Shown here one piece after another: positions 23,569 to 34,745 of a DNA stretch of 64,000 nt; position 1 is the first letter of the stretch, and every line of letters starts with the position of its first letter. The stretch is from Sequoia sempervirens (lineage: Eukaryota > Streptophyta > Pinopsida > Cupressales > Cupressaceae), in NCBI GenBank assembly GCA_007258455.2, contig VDFB02262690.1, forward strand, positions 186,001 through 250,000, given 5' to 3'. The notes below the pieces were generated by a model. The model searched no databases, was not told where the DNA came from, and saw nothing but the letters and a program-made list of their open reading frames with translations. The position numbers and the translations under genes were made by a program.

Positions 23569-24300
23569 TCTCCTTAACTTCTTGATAATCCTTTGAACTG
23601 ACTTTATGTGGATAGATCAGCAACATTAACATTTAGACTAATGTCCAAATCCCTGAGAAAGTCAATCGCGTAGGCAATTTAATTTATCCTCTTTAAGATC
23701 TTGCAAGGACCAGACTTTTTAGGTTTAAATTTGTGGTAGGTTCCCTTAGGATATTTTTCTTGTGGTAAGTGCCTTCAGGATATTTTTCTTTGCTCAAACG
23801 TACCTTGAAATCCTTTTCCCTCGTGCAGATCTTCTTTTTTCTTTATTCCTCTCATTCATGCCAAAAAGTAAACAGCTTGCACATTGATTGTAATTTTGGA
23901 GGCAAATCCCCAAAATAGCTTACATATTGGCTGTTTAATCCTCATTCACTGTTCCTTGTTTTTTTTGACCTACTAATGTATTTTTTGAATATTCTCAAAA
24001 AATCATCAGCATCTTTGCTAATTTGCGATCTTTCAAGTAATTCAATTAGATCTGCTACACCCTTTTGGATTTCCACTGTGAGCAATCTGAAAAGAGCTTA
24101 CCAGTGGACTGGTTAATACTATAATTGAAAGCAGATTCTGCCAATATTAAAGGTTAAATCTCACTGTTTGGGTTATCCCTAGTAAGGTATCTTGGCATAT
24201 TACTCAAGCTTCTATTTAGTATCTTAGTTTGCTCATCTGTTTGTAACTTTGTGGGACAGACAGAGCTCTACTGTAACTTGCTGCCAAGTTTTCACCAGAA
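23569..24300 (-). pseudogene. Ty3/gypsy integrase C-terminal remnant
   Basis: Read on the minus strand, the block contains decayed but recognisable gypsy integrase sequence. In order it has 'TDEQTKILNRSLSNM' (about 24,240 to 24,194), which resembles the core motif TDGQTE-NR-L-N. Next is 'AFNYSINQSTGK' (about 24,135 to 24,097), and then 'KGTYHKFKPKKSGPCKIL' (about 23,747 to 23,695), the region before the chromo-like end. Many stops and frame changes interrupt it. It is cut at the 'cttgg' target site by the 7.1 kb LTR element. Reverse transcriptase and RNase H are missing between it and the primer site at 24,790, so the source element was already internally deleted. Confidence 0.8.
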
Positions 24301-24783
24301 ATGACTTGAGAAATTTTTGTATCTTGGCACCTCTTGGACAAATAGTTTTCTCCATAACTTCCACCATTATGTTAGCATGACAAGGAAAATCGGCATGTCC
24401 TACAATGTGGCACGTGTCACTTGCAGCAATCATCATCAACTACATGAATAGTCCTTCAGTTCCTTCTCGCATGGGTGGAGATGGACAAGATACCATTGTG
24501 GGTAGAATTTTTCTAATTAAACCATGGTTTCTGTATCTAACTGAGAAAAAAGTTCAACCAACTTAAGGGGTTTATCTTGTATAACTGTGAAAAGATGAGT
24601 ATATGAAATCTGTCACTAGCACATCAATTTTTTTGCGCCTTCCAGCTCTCAATCACTCAGGACTTCACACACCTGCAACGATTCTTTTGAGCGCTTCACA
24701 ATCACGCTTCCCCTACCCGCAGGTCTTGGGATAGGCTGCCTCACGTTCAGCGCTCTACCTATGCACTCAAAACCTTTGGCTTT
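24301..24783 (-). other. 5' internal leader of gypsy complex G, second copy
   Basis: Homologous to 36,735-36,900, with shared runs such as 'gcgctctacctatgc' and 'taggctgcctcac'. It follows LTR-B and its primer site on the minus strand. A short open stretch ends in 'VCEVLSD'. The part between about 24,300 and 24,610 is non-coding and joins the leader to integrase remains, which marks a large internal deletion. Confidence 0.65.
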
Positions 24784-24790
24784 GATACCA
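24784..24790 (-). other. Primer-binding site of G beside LTR-B
   Basis: The minus strand reads TGGTATC followed by 'aaagcc', close to TGGTATCAGAGCC, two bases after the LTR end. It shows that this LTR is upstream of an internal region on the minus strand. Confidence 0.65.
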
Positions 24791-24809
24791 TTTGACACAA
24801 ACGAATTTA

Positions 24810-26285
24810 ATGATATCAAGTTTCCACAATCCATAATATTCTTTGCAATGATTTCTGGCTTGATTGTGTGAGAATTTTTGCATCAACGTTTCGGATCACA
24901 CTCCGTGATCTATCATCAGGATGAGAGCAGAGCTAAAGGAGAGAATGAAAAGATGCAGACCAAGAGCTATTTAAAAAGAACAAAGGCAGGGAAAGGAGAG
25001 AGAGGGGGGCACAAAGACCAAGAAGGACATGACAAAAGAGAAAAAAAAATTAATTAAATAAATAAAATAATAAAAAACCTAGGGAGAATTAAGCAAAGAA
25101 GGGGGAAGAAGCACTAACACACTTAAAAAAGGCAAACAAAAGAATTCCAAAATAATGCACCAAACCAAGGCAAGACACATGACTCACAAAAACTAAACAA
25201 GGAGGAAAGCAACCAAATGAAATAAACAAAAACAACAACCCAATAAACAAAAAACACAAACCCAATAAGATTACAAAAATAACAAAAACAAACCAACAAC
25301 AAACCAATTCAAGACAAAAAACAAATACAAAACAAATGAAACTGAATAACAAAGAATAAAGGGAAGCAACCAATATATATATATATTTCAATACAAAAAA
25401 AGAAATTTTCAATCAAAATACAAAAAATATATAAATATATAATTACTTTTGTATTCATACATAATTACTTTGAATTACGTATGAATACAAATATATTTTT
25501 TTGCATTGTGATTTTTTCATTGTTTCATATTAATTTTTGGTTGTTTTTGTTTTGCTTTTGTAATTGTTTTGGTTTGGTGTTGCGTTTATTTAGTTATTTA
25601 TTTATTTTATTTTATTTTATTTTTATTTATTTATTTATTTATTTGGTTGTGTTCTTTGTAGTTTTATTCTTTTTGTTGTTTCTTATTGCTTTTTGGTTGT
25701 TTCATATTGTATTTTGGTTGTATTTTTGGATTTGTTTTGGTTGGGTGATTTGTGTTTATTTTAATTAGTTGTGTTCTTTGTAATTTTTATTCCTTTTTTA
25801 TTTGAATTTATTTATATATTTATATATTTTTGTATTTTGATTGAAAATTTCTTTTTTTGTATTGAATTGTTTGGTTTAGTAATTGTTGTTTTTGTTTATT
25901 TCATTTGGTTGTTTTCCTCCTTGTTGTTTAGTTTTTGTGAGTCATTTGTCTTGCCTTCCTTGGTTTCGTGCATTATTTTGGAATTCTTTTGCTTGCCTTT
26001 TTGAAGTGTGTTAGTGCTTCTTCCTCCTCCTTTGCTTACTTCTCCCTGGGTTTTTTATTATTTTATTTATTTAATTAATTATTTTTTTCTCTTTTGTCAT
26101 GTCCTTGGTCTTTGTGCCCCTCTCTCTCCTTTCCCTGCCTTTGTTCTTTTTAAATAGCCCTTGGTCTGCATCTTTTCATTCTCTCCTTTAGCTCTGCTCT
26201 CATCCTGATGATGGATTACGGAGTGTGATCCGAAATGTTGATGCAAAAATTCTCACACAATCAAAGCCAAAAATCATTGCAGAGG
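24810..26285. mobile_element. Foldback-type element with long inverted arms
   Basis: Left arm from 24,841 ('ctttgcaatgattt') pairs with the right arm ending at 26,284. Matching blocks include 'ttgattgtgtgag', 'cggatcacactcc', 'gagagaatgaaaagatgcag' and 'caaaggcagggaaaggagag', each followed by its complement in reverse order. The arms run about 590 and 480 bp around an AT-rich centre at about 25,445-25,800. The flanks 'acaaacgaattta' (24,797-24,809) and 'acaaacaaattta' (26,286-26,298) form a 13-bp duplication with one mismatch. An extra 31 bp sits at the left end. Membrane-like frames inside arise from T-rich arms and encode nothing credible. MULE-like foldback DNA is the likeliest class. Confidence 0.75.
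25449..25491. repeat. Small inverted repeat inside the foldback element
   Basis: 'tttgtattcatac' and 'gtatgaatacaaa' flank an 18-bp spacer. It is a separate short hairpin at the inner end of the left arm, possibly the scar of a nested MITE. Confidence 0.6.
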
Positions 26286-27472
26286 ACAAACAAATTTACT
26301 CACACTTTGTCTCCCAGCCAGCCACAATTCAATTTAACAATTTCATTTGTTAATTGAAACAAGTTTAGGAATTCACTGTAAAATAACTATTCTCCATCTA
26401 TTACTAATTTCCAGGCAACAAATTGCATTAACATTCAAACGAAATTTGATTCCAAATCCAACTTAAATTCATTTCTCATTCATGACAAATACTATTTTTA
26501 CAATCTATGGGATTCAACACGATAACCAAGTTCCAATCTGCAATTATGTGTTTATCTTTTCTTTCTCTCTACTTACCCACACCTTCTCTTCTTGTCTTAT
26601 TCTGGACACAAATTATACCAGATATGGTGTGCTCTTTTTTTATTTAATTCCCTTATTTCAAATCTCCTCTTATGACACCATTTTACAAACCAATCTGTAT
26701 TCTGCAATATTTTATCACAAAAATCTTCCCTTACTCCTGCCACGACTCTCTTCCTCCACTCTCTATCTGCGCATTTATCTACTTTTTTCCTATTTAATTT
26801 TCAGCTGCCTTTTGTTACCAAGAGTGACATCATTTTATTGTCCACATCTGCATCTCAATTTTCATTGTCTTCTTGGCGGTTTCAATTTATTTATTAATTT
26901 TTTTCTCTTTCACAAGAGCGATTCATTGGACTCCTATTTTCCCTTGTTTGCAGCCCACAAGTCCTCATTTTGGTCTGCATTTTTATCCTTTCTATTCCTT
27001 TTTCCTAGTCTCCTTTTTGGTTGTCGCTCCCCTTCACATCTAGTGGTTAAACCTGGTCTTAGTTTTATTTTCCTTCATCCTCTATTTGCTCCTCCCTGTG
27101 GTGCAGCTGGTGTGAGCTTTACTCTGCATAAATTAATGTTTTTGTTCCCACCGCCCTCGATCTCCCTTCCTGCGTGTGGGATCTCTCTTTCTAGGCGCCT
27201 ATCTTTCTTCCCAAATCTCTACGCTCACCCTCTTCCAGGCTGCGCGCCACTCCCTTTTGGTTGTTCATGCCTCTCTTTTTCTGCTCACTGTCTGTGCATT
27301 GTTTTATTTTGGCAACACCTTCATTCCTCCTACATGGCCCTTGATATTCCCCATCTGCAATTTACATTTTGTCCATTTCAATCTTTTAAATGTCTCTTTA
27401 CCTCCTCTACACTTCATAATAATATTGATTTTATCATTTTCAAATCAGCATCCATTCGACTCTCGTCCATAT

Positions 27473-28571
27473 TGTTAATGTTTAACAGCGTCGGTTGATC
27501 CTTCCAGCTCATGTTCATTGAGAGAGTATTAAACTGAATGTAGTCTTCGACTATTCATTTAATACTCATTATTTCGTGTCTTATATTCTGGCCGACATAA
27601 AAGTTTTCTTTTGTTATTTATCTATTAAAGGCCGACATTTGTAAAAGGATTTTCTTAGTTATCAAGGCCGACCCAATTTAAGAAATATTTGAGATTTCTT
27701 AGAGGCCGACTTGATGGATTTTAAGAGAGGCGTCTCTCTCCTTCATTAGTATATATTGGCGATTATCAGCAGTTCGATATCCACTAAGTTCTATAGTGCG
27801 AACTTATCATCAGGTGTGAATACAAGATACAGATCCAACACAGTTCGACATATGACTAAATGTGATCACAGCCGATGCAAGTTTGCTCATGATCTAAGTC
27901 TGAACACAGATGATAGTGAAGTGCGAACATAAAAGCAGAGTTCGGTTATTTCTGTTTTATATCTTCAAGGGAGAATATATCTTCAGGTTTGAATATATTA
28001 AGTGAAGAGCGAATTCAAGATACAGGGAAAATATATATAGCGATATGACTCTAATCTGTGCGAACCTTATGAAGTATGAAGATCATACAGTTCGAAGACT
28101 TACCAGTGCAAAGCTTCATGACAGTGCGAACTCAGCCGATGTCTATATGCGAATATGTGAAGTACGAATTCACCAGATCTGAATCATCTTGAGATGCGAA
28201 TATATAATCAGATCAAAGGGAGATCATAAGCCAGAGCGAAGTTACAGGTTTCAGTTTCTGTCAAGCGTGCTTGAAGTCTGAGAGCTGAAGACCTTCAATG
28301 CTAAGTGATTATTTTTGGGTCTGTATTCTAAATACTCTCAGGGGTGATCTAAAGCTTATTATCTGTCATTCCTTATTGACACTGAATATCGGTCTTGTGT
28401 TAGACCTGACTGTAATTGTGAAATTGCCACTATTGCATCAAATATAAGAGAGATCTTTGTTGCTGGGTTTTTCTCCCTCAAGAGGAGGGTTTTCCCAGGG
28501 TATATGCTGTGTTATATTGTCTGATTTTGAATTATTTTTGTGCATTTACTTCTGATCACATAAAACTAACA
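27473..28571 (+). repeat. 5' LTR of the young copia element
   Basis: The first 300 bp carry four GGCCGAC boxes. The stretch 27,770-28,240 carries a dozen or more TGCGAA / GTTCGA boxes. A TATA-like 'tataagag' (about 28,443) precedes the 'gggtttttctccctcaagag' block seen near R/U5 in copia LTRs. It differs from the 3' LTR at four sites. Confidence 0.92.
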
Positions 28572-28585
28572 TGGTATCAGAGCGG
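28572..28585 (+). other. Primer-binding site, iMet-tRNA
   Basis: TGGTATCAGAGCGG starts immediately after the LTR. Confidence 0.92.
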
Positions 28586-30380
28586 GTCTGTGGAAAGATC
28601 CGATCAGATCTTGAAAAAATAATTCGAAGTCAAATCTAAAGTCTTCTACTTGAGCAAGCAGAGTACTCTTGTGCGGGATGCATTCTTTGGTCCTTCCATT
28701 TCAGAAAAGTCCAGTTTTGTCATCTACGAAAAGAGTGCATCATCTTGGCTCTCTTTATGAGTTTACTTGAGACATATTGCTATCAATCTGAGATCAGAGA
28801 GTTATATGCGGTAATCTCACCTTCTGGGACCTGTTATCTAAAAGCACATGTCAGATTGAGCTGCCAAGGGTTGAAATCAAAAGGCTGCAATCAAATAGAG
28901 ATAAGTATTTGGTTCCTTTCTTTGTTTATATTCCTTTATGTGAATCTCAGTTGTGCAGATCTGATAAAGTCTTTCGTGTAATGATCCTATCCCTAACAAT
29001 TTGGGTATTGCTAGTAAGCATGTTGCATAAACCTTGGATTGCAGTTGGAAACGGAGTGCACTGCAAATTTGAGCAGTCATGGGCCTTGTTCAAATTTAAC
29101 CTTGTCATGAGTCTGTGCTCGAGTCATGAAGGCTGTGGATTGATCTGAGTATAAGAACAGCATACCGTGTTGAATAATTGCAGATAAGTATTTTGTGTCT
29201 TGTTGAAATCACATTTCTATCATGGGCCTGTATTCAAAACGTAAAAGTTGCATGTTGATCTGTACTTTAAATCAGCGTATCTCACAATATAAACAAGTAT
29301 TCTTTATTTGTTGTATCTTGGACTTCGTGTGATTAGTATAAGGAGATTGTTACTTCTCTTAACTTGTGATTTCTAGGTCAAAGATTCTTTGAATACTTCA
29401 AATTATCCATTGTGAGTTGATCTAGACTAATCATGTAAATCCTTTGATATACGTCCTTGAGATAAGAATCAGCAAAAGAGAAGAGATTGGTATCCTTATG
29501 TTGTGATAGGTTGATCACATCGATACCCTTCTCCAATGCATGTGTTGTGATAGAATCTTGAACTCTTGGGAGAGTTGATTCTACATGCCAACCGTTTAAT
29601 GCATTCAAGAAATCTGCAGCTGTGCAGATCATTCCTTTATTGTGCAGAGTTAGGCACTCTCGAGAGGAGCAAACAAATGAATGAACGAAAGAGCCATATC
29701 AAAACTTATAGAGATAAGTTCCTTTAACCCTCTAGTTTGATCTTTTGATATACTTCTCCTTCAGGTTGATTTATTCATGTTCTAACATTGTGCATAAATT
29801 CTTATGTGTTCATGTTATAACCTGTGATTGTAAACTTTGTGTGATTCCAGTCTTGTTATTTCTTTGGGTAATTACAAATTGTTAAGTAATCTCTCTCTAA
29901 AATGCTTGCAGGAGCAAGAAGGTGATGAGGAATTGCTTAATGATGAAAAGCTTGAGGCATCTTGTGACGAAGTCATGCCGACCAAATAAATAATCAAGCA
30001 GCCTTGGGACTGAGCTGGTGGCCAGAGGGAGCTCACTTCCAGAAGTCTTCTTTGCAATCTTTGGAGCAAGGATCAAGAGGGAGTCTTGTAACTCACTGAG
30101 AAGAAGTGAAGATTGTTGTGCTAAACCCTTAGAGGATCCCTTCAGTTGCTGAGATCAGATTTGCTCAAGATTGCCTTCTGGGTTTGCCATTGGAAGCTCC
30201 TCAAACCTATTCAGAATAGTGAGATCTGAGATGAGGTCAATGAGGACTACTCTAAATTCTCTTTAGTACCAAGGTGTGCACTGGAAAACATCTATCTAAG
30301 TCAAAGTGTTGCAGTCAATCCTGGACGAAGAGGTCAGAAGGATGATGCAAGTGCCTGAAGATTTAGAGGGAGCCTGCTGA
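28586..30380 (+). other. Non-coding 5' interior of the young copia element
   Basis: No gag zinc knuckle, protease, integrase or reverse transcriptase motif was found. Short frames at 28,745-28,981 and 29,378-29,632 show no family features. The element's autonomous relatives should carry about 4 kb of gag-pol here, so a large deletion or replacement has occurred. Confidence 0.6.
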
Positions 30381-30384
30381 GCCT

Positions 30385-30960
30385 GAAGAAGACGTGAGTG
30401 CACTTAGCCAGTTTTTGTGTGATCCGAGACAGATACATCTTGTTGCAGCTAAACATATCCTGAGATACTTGCGTGGCACAGTTGGATATGGGTTGAAGTA
30501 TACTTCAGATGCAGACTTGGAGTTACTTGGTTCTGATTGGGCAGGTTGTGTCACAGATCGGAAGAGCACCTCTGGCTTGCTTGTTTAGGTTCTGCTATGA
30601 TTTCCTAGTGAAGCAGGAAGCAGTCTTCTGTAGCATTGAGTACAGCAGAGGCCGAGTATATTGCAGCTTGCATGGCAACTCGAGAAGCAGTGTGGCTTCG
30701 TAAGCTCCTTGCAGGATTGTTTGGACAATCAATGGAGCCTACTATTATTCATTGTGATAATCAGAGTTGTGTGAAGCCTTCCTGTAATCCTGTGTTTCAT
30801 GACGAACCAAGCATGTTGAGATCAAGTACCACTATATCAGAGATATGGTACTGCGAAAGGCTATACAGTTGAGGTACATTAGCACTGATGAGCAGGGGCA
30901 GATATTCTCACCCAACCTCTCGCCAGGAGTAAAGTTCGTGTACTTTGAGACAAGCTTGGT
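30385..30960 (+). pseudogene. Ty1/copia RNase H remnant
   Basis: Recognisable copia end-of-pol sequence in three frames. 'HLVAAKHILRYLRGTVGYGL' (about 30,436-30,495) is followed by 'SDWAG' and 'DRKSTSG' (about 30,534-30,576). Then, after a frame change, come 'STAEAEYIAA' (about 30,639-30,668), 'EAVWLRKLL' and 'HCDNQSCV' (about 30,750-30,773). Further shifts precede the closing segment up to about 30,960. It is the C-terminal RNase H domain only, split by several frameshifts, so it cannot work. Because the flanking LTRs are nearly identical, the decay must predate this insertion. Confidence 0.88.
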
Positions 30961-31055
30961 ATGGTGGAGAATCCACCTTGACGAGTATGAGTCTCAGATG
31001 AGCCTTGCTTAATGAGTTCTTCTCTGTGAGAGAAGTTCGAGGTGAAATCCCTTGT

Positions 31056-31470
31056 TAATGCACTTTCTTCTGTGATGGAAGAATTTGAGGTGAAAGCCCT
31101 CGTTTCCACCCTCTGAGAGAGTCATGGTGGATGTCATGTGTGCGACTCCATGACATATCTTGTACTTGTGTTTCACCCTCTGAGAGAGTCATGGTGAAAG
31201 TCACGTGAGGTGACAACATCACGCAAGTGATGAACACTTGTACTTACTAATGCATCTTCTTCTGTGACGGAAGAATTCGAGGTGAAAGCCCTCGGTTCCA
31301 CCCTCTGAGAGAGTCATGGTGGATGTCATGTGTGTGACTCCATGACAACATCACGTGAGAGAGTCCGTGATGATCTTTCTGTGCTTGTGTTTCACCCTCT
31401 GGGAAAGCCATGGTGAAAGTCACATTGAGGTGACATCATCACGCAAGCGATGAACACTAGTACATAACCA
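31056..31470 (+). repeat. Tandem repeat with a period of about 192 bp
   Basis: Two units starting at about 31,057 and 31,249 share 'cttcttctgtga-ggaagaat', 'caccctctgagagagtcatg' (also repeated within each unit), 'gtcatgtgtg' and 'acatcacgcaag-gatgaac'. It lies between the RNase H remnant and the polypurine tract ('ctgagagggag', ending at 31,596), in the 3' untranslated part of the element. Confidence 0.85.
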
Positions 31471-31596
31471 TGTGATGGTTAATATTACATTGAGGTGATA
31501 TATCTCTCTTTATATTTGTTTGCAGACAGCAGTGACAGATAAACTTCATGAGGAGATAACTTGCAGCTGGAAGATCTCTCCCTAGCTGAGAGGGAG

Positions 31597-32695
31597 TGTT
31601 AATGTTTAACAGCGTCAGTTGATCCTTCCAGCTCATGTTCATTGAGAGAGTATTAAACTGAATGTAGTCTTCGACTATTCATTTAATACTCATTATTTTG
31701 TGTCTTATATTCTGGCCGACATAAAAGTTTTCTTTTGTTATTTATCTATTAAAGGCCGACATTTGTAAAAGGATTTTCTTAGTTATCAAGGCCGACCCAA
31801 TTTAAGAAATATTTGAGATTTCTTAGAGGCCGACTTGATGGATTTTAAGAGAGGCGTCTCTCTCCTTCATTAGTATATATTGGCGATTATCAGCAGTTCG
31901 ATATCCACTAAGTTCTATAGTGCGAACTTATCATCAGGTGTGAATACAAGATACAGATCCAACACAGTTCGACATATGACTAAATGTGATCACAGCCGAT
32001 GCAAGTTTGCTCATGATCTAAGTCTGAACACAGATGATAGTGAAGTGCGAACATAAAAGCAGAGTTCGGTTATTTCTGTTTTATATCTTCAAGGGAGAAT
32101 ATATCTTCAGGTTTGAATATATTAAGTGAAGAGCGAATTCAAGATACAGGGAAAATATATATAGCGATATGACTCTAATCTGTGCGAACCTTATGAAGTA
32201 TGAAGATCATACAGTTCGAAGACTTACCAGTGCAAAGCTTCATGACAGTGCGAACTCAGCCGATGTCTATATGCGAATATGTGAAGTACGAATTCACCAG
32301 ATCTGAATCATCTTGAGATGCGAATATATAATCAGATCAAAGGGAGATCATAAGCCAGAGCGAAGTTACAGGTTTCAGTTTCTGTCAAGCGTGCTTGAAG
32401 TCTGAGAGCTGAAGACCTTCAATGCTAAGTGATTATTTTTGGGTCTGTATTCTAAATACTCTCAGGGGTGATCTAAAGCTTATTATCTGTCATTCCTTAT
32501 TGACACTGAATATCGGTCTTGTGTTAGACCTAACTGTAATTGTGAAATTGCCACTATTGCATCAAATATAAGAGAGATCTTTGTTGCTGGGTTTTTCTCC
32601 CTCAAGAGGAGGGTTTTCCCAGGGTATATGCTGTGTTATATTGTCTAATTTTGAATTATTTTTGTGCATTTACTTCTGATCACATAAAACTAACA
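31597..32695 (+). repeat. 3' LTR of the young copia element
   Basis: Pairs with 27,473-28,571. At all four differing sites this copy has A or T where the 5' LTR has G or C (for example 'gtcag' for 'gtcgg' and 'ttttgtg' for 'tttcgtg'). Confidence 0.92.
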
Positions 32696-32719
32696 CATAT
32701 GTCAAATGCTCCTACATCA

Positions 32720-33209
32720 AACATGTCGGGTAGAAAGATTGTAAGCGTAGGCTCACAATGGTGGAGTTGAGTAGTTGTACTACTCTTCCAGGTTGCATCC
32801 AACCTGCAGCGAACTCCATCGCTGAATCTTATGCACAAGTCAATTCATCTTCCTCTTTTTGGAACACTCGCCATCTTTCTCCAACAACGTTGCTCACCAC
32901 TCTTCTCTCCTCTCATGGATTTGCATCCACCATATGTCATCCTCCTCTGCCAAATACTCCCTACTCTCCTCTCCTCTCCTTCATGGGATCCAACCCACCA
33001 CAAACCGACCACCTCCACCAAGCATCCTCTACAACTTCTATATGCAAATAGTATCCATACACCAATCTGTAACCACACGATCTCTCTTTCTATCTACTTG
33101 CACTAGTTCTCTATTTACCTCAACAATATGAAATTTCAACTCAACTCCATCACACAATGTAGAAAAATCAAAATTTACCTCTTCATCAATTTGATGCTTC
33201 GTGCCCACC
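32720..33209 (-). other. Sequence upstream of LTR-B in complex G
   Basis: The first roughly 230 bp match 52,782-52,994 in inverted form, so this flank and LTR-B belong to a repeated unit. No polypurine tract is visible next to the LTR on the minus strand. Minus-strand frames (32,845-33,078 and 33,038-33,209) are uncharacterised. It is interrupted at 33,209 by the solo LTR and resumes at 36,268. Confidence 0.55.
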
Positions 33210-33979
33210 TGTTGTGACCTTTTCACACATCGCCCCATTGCAAATGGGGACCCTTCATTTTTTTTTTGCTTTTGGGTTTTGCCTTGGCGTCGCAACCGCT
33301 TATCACCAGTCTTTTTACAATAAGGAGTTTGAGTTTTGAACGGTCACCCGAGTCAGTTGGAGAAATTGAGCCTAGATCACTGTATAAACGTCGCCATGCT
33401 TAGAAGGCCTGGGAGACGAAGATCGACTATCATTTCGGTCAATTCCGACATCTCCTACTTTTTAGGGTTTCTCACCCTGGGCCCCCTATTTTTTAGGACC
33501 TACTTTTTTGGCACTTTTGGGCAATTATGGGATCCCTATTTTTTAGGGTCTATTTTTGGAAAGTTGCTATTTTTGGAAAATTTCTATTTTTAGAAAGTTT
33601 CTATTTTTAGAAGGGTCACGAGTTTCAAAAATCCACTCAGAAGTTCAAAAAGATCAGCGAAACTCTCAGAAAATCAATTCAAATTTTTTTTGAAATTTTG
33701 GTAAAATTCTGGAAAATCACATAAAAAATTCAAAAAATCTGGAAAATTTGTTCAAAAATGGTGAAAATCTGGTGAGAATCACATAAAAATTCTGGAAAAT
33801 CATGAAAAATGGTGGAAAATTTGAAAAACCAGTCAAGAAATCTGAGCAATTCATGGAAAAATCTGGAAAATCGTGAGAAATCTGAACATTCATTCATGGA
33901 AAAGGCTGAAGTCTGTAAAAAAAAATTTGCTTAAGTATGGAGGAATTAACAGTCAAATGGTCAATGGCAACAAAATGAA

Positions 33980-34350
33980 GCAAGTCCGCCCTTGTGTGGC
34001 TGGGTAAAATTTGTCAATGGCATAAAAAATCTGATCAATGTCCAAACAATCAATGGAGTCCGTCTTAACAAAAGCTGGGTAAAGGTTGGCAATGGTCAAC
34101 CACAAGCTAAAGTCCGCCCTTGAGAAGAGCTGAAGTGGCATGAAATTTGGTAAAGTCCGCCTTAGTAAGTGGCAAAGAAACAATGCAAGTCCGCCTTGAG
34201 CAAGAGGAAATGGCAAGAGAAGACCTCAAGTCCGCCATAGACATGATAGAGGTGGCTTAACAAAAGCTAAAGTCCGCCCATGAAAAAAAGAAATTTGGCT
34301 AAGGCATAACCAAGGCAAAGGTTAAGTGGCCATGTCAAAGCTAAAGTCCA
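33980..34350 (+). repeat. Array of AAGTCCGCC boxes in the solo LTR
   Basis: The 9-mer 'aagtccgcc' or a one-base variant occurs at least seven times, roughly 30-65 bp apart. Each is usually followed by a 'tggc'- or 'ggcaa'-containing spacer. The spacers are poorly conserved while the box is kept. Confidence 0.75.
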
Positions 34351-34507
34351 CCATGTTTAGGAAAAAAAAAAAAAAATTTGCCTAAGTGTGAACCTTTGGA
34401 AAATAAGAATATGCATAGCACTTAGAAAATTCGCCCAAGTGTTTAGAGAAAATTTTCGCCATGGCTAGCTAAATTGTAAAAAAAAATAAAAAAAAAAATC
34501 AAGAGAA

Positions 34508-34745
34508 TATGGCCAAATCAAATTGGACATGGCAAAATAATTTATGGCCAAGTAAAATTGGACGTGGCAAAATAATTTTGGACGAAAAAATTTCATGGCC
34601 AAATAAAGTTGGTAATGGCAAAATAATTTTGGATGAAGGAAGGTAATGGCCAAATAATTTTGGACGAAGGAAGGTAATGACCAAATAATTTTGGACGATT
34701 GAGAATCATAGCAAGATAAAATGGATGGCCAAATGAAATTGGACG
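34508..34745 (+). repeat. Degenerate minisatellite in the solo LTR
   Basis: Eight or more units of the type 'atggccaaataaaattggac' or 'ggcaaaataattttggacga' follow one another with a period of about 30-40 bp. The translated frames on the opposite strand (for example 34,465-34,684) are shadows of the repeat. Confidence 0.8.

Larger units (their letters stand above)
27473..32695 (+). mobile_element. Young non-autonomous Ty1/copia element
   Basis: 5' LTR 27,473-28,571 and 3' LTR 31,597-32,695, both 1,099 bp. They start TGTTAATG and end CTAACA, with a perfect target duplication 'catat' at 27,468-27,472 and 32,696-32,700. I find four differences between the LTRs, all transitions. The 3.0 kb interior has a perfect primer site, a polypurine tract and only a frameshifted RNase H remnant. 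Gag, protease, integrase and reverse transcriptase are not recognisable. It sits in LTR-B of complex G. LTR-A (38,099-38,103) and the inverted copy (53,014-53,018) show the uninterrupted target. An old solo LTR of the same family lies at 60,155-61,147. Confidence 0.95.
24793..32719 (-). repeat. LTR-B of gypsy complex G, split by two insertions
   Basis: The LTR pieces are 24,793-24,809, 26,286-27,472 and 32,696-32,719. Together they give about 1.2 kb, colinear with LTR-A (36,909-38,122). On the minus strand it starts TGATGTAGGAGC and ends near TTTGTGTCA. It was hit by the foldback element (24,810-26,285) and by the copia derivative (27,473-32,695). A third, inverted partial copy is at 52,995-53,836 and is closer to LTR-B than to LTR-A. 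Long frames in it (for example 26,482-27,498 plus) are Ser/Leu/Phe-rich translations of a pyrimidine-rich strand, not genes. Confidence 0.8.

Noticed and set aside
25089..26004. Membrane-like Phe/Leu/Val-rich frames in both orientations
   Set aside because: They come from T-rich arms of the foldback element. The two arms mirror each other and no start context or family motif is seen.
26482..27498. 338-codon plus-strand frame, Ser/Leu/Phe-rich
   Set aside because: It is a translation of the pyrimidine-rich strand of LTR-B. Homologous LTR-A and the inverted copy give similar but differently broken frames with no motif, and the frame crosses the LTR without regard to structure.
33980..34745. 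Possible CRISPR-like array because of regularly spaced short boxes
   Set aside because: Plant nuclear DNA with degenerate boxes, irregular spacing and no cas genes; the boxes are inside an LTR bounded by a 5-bp duplication.
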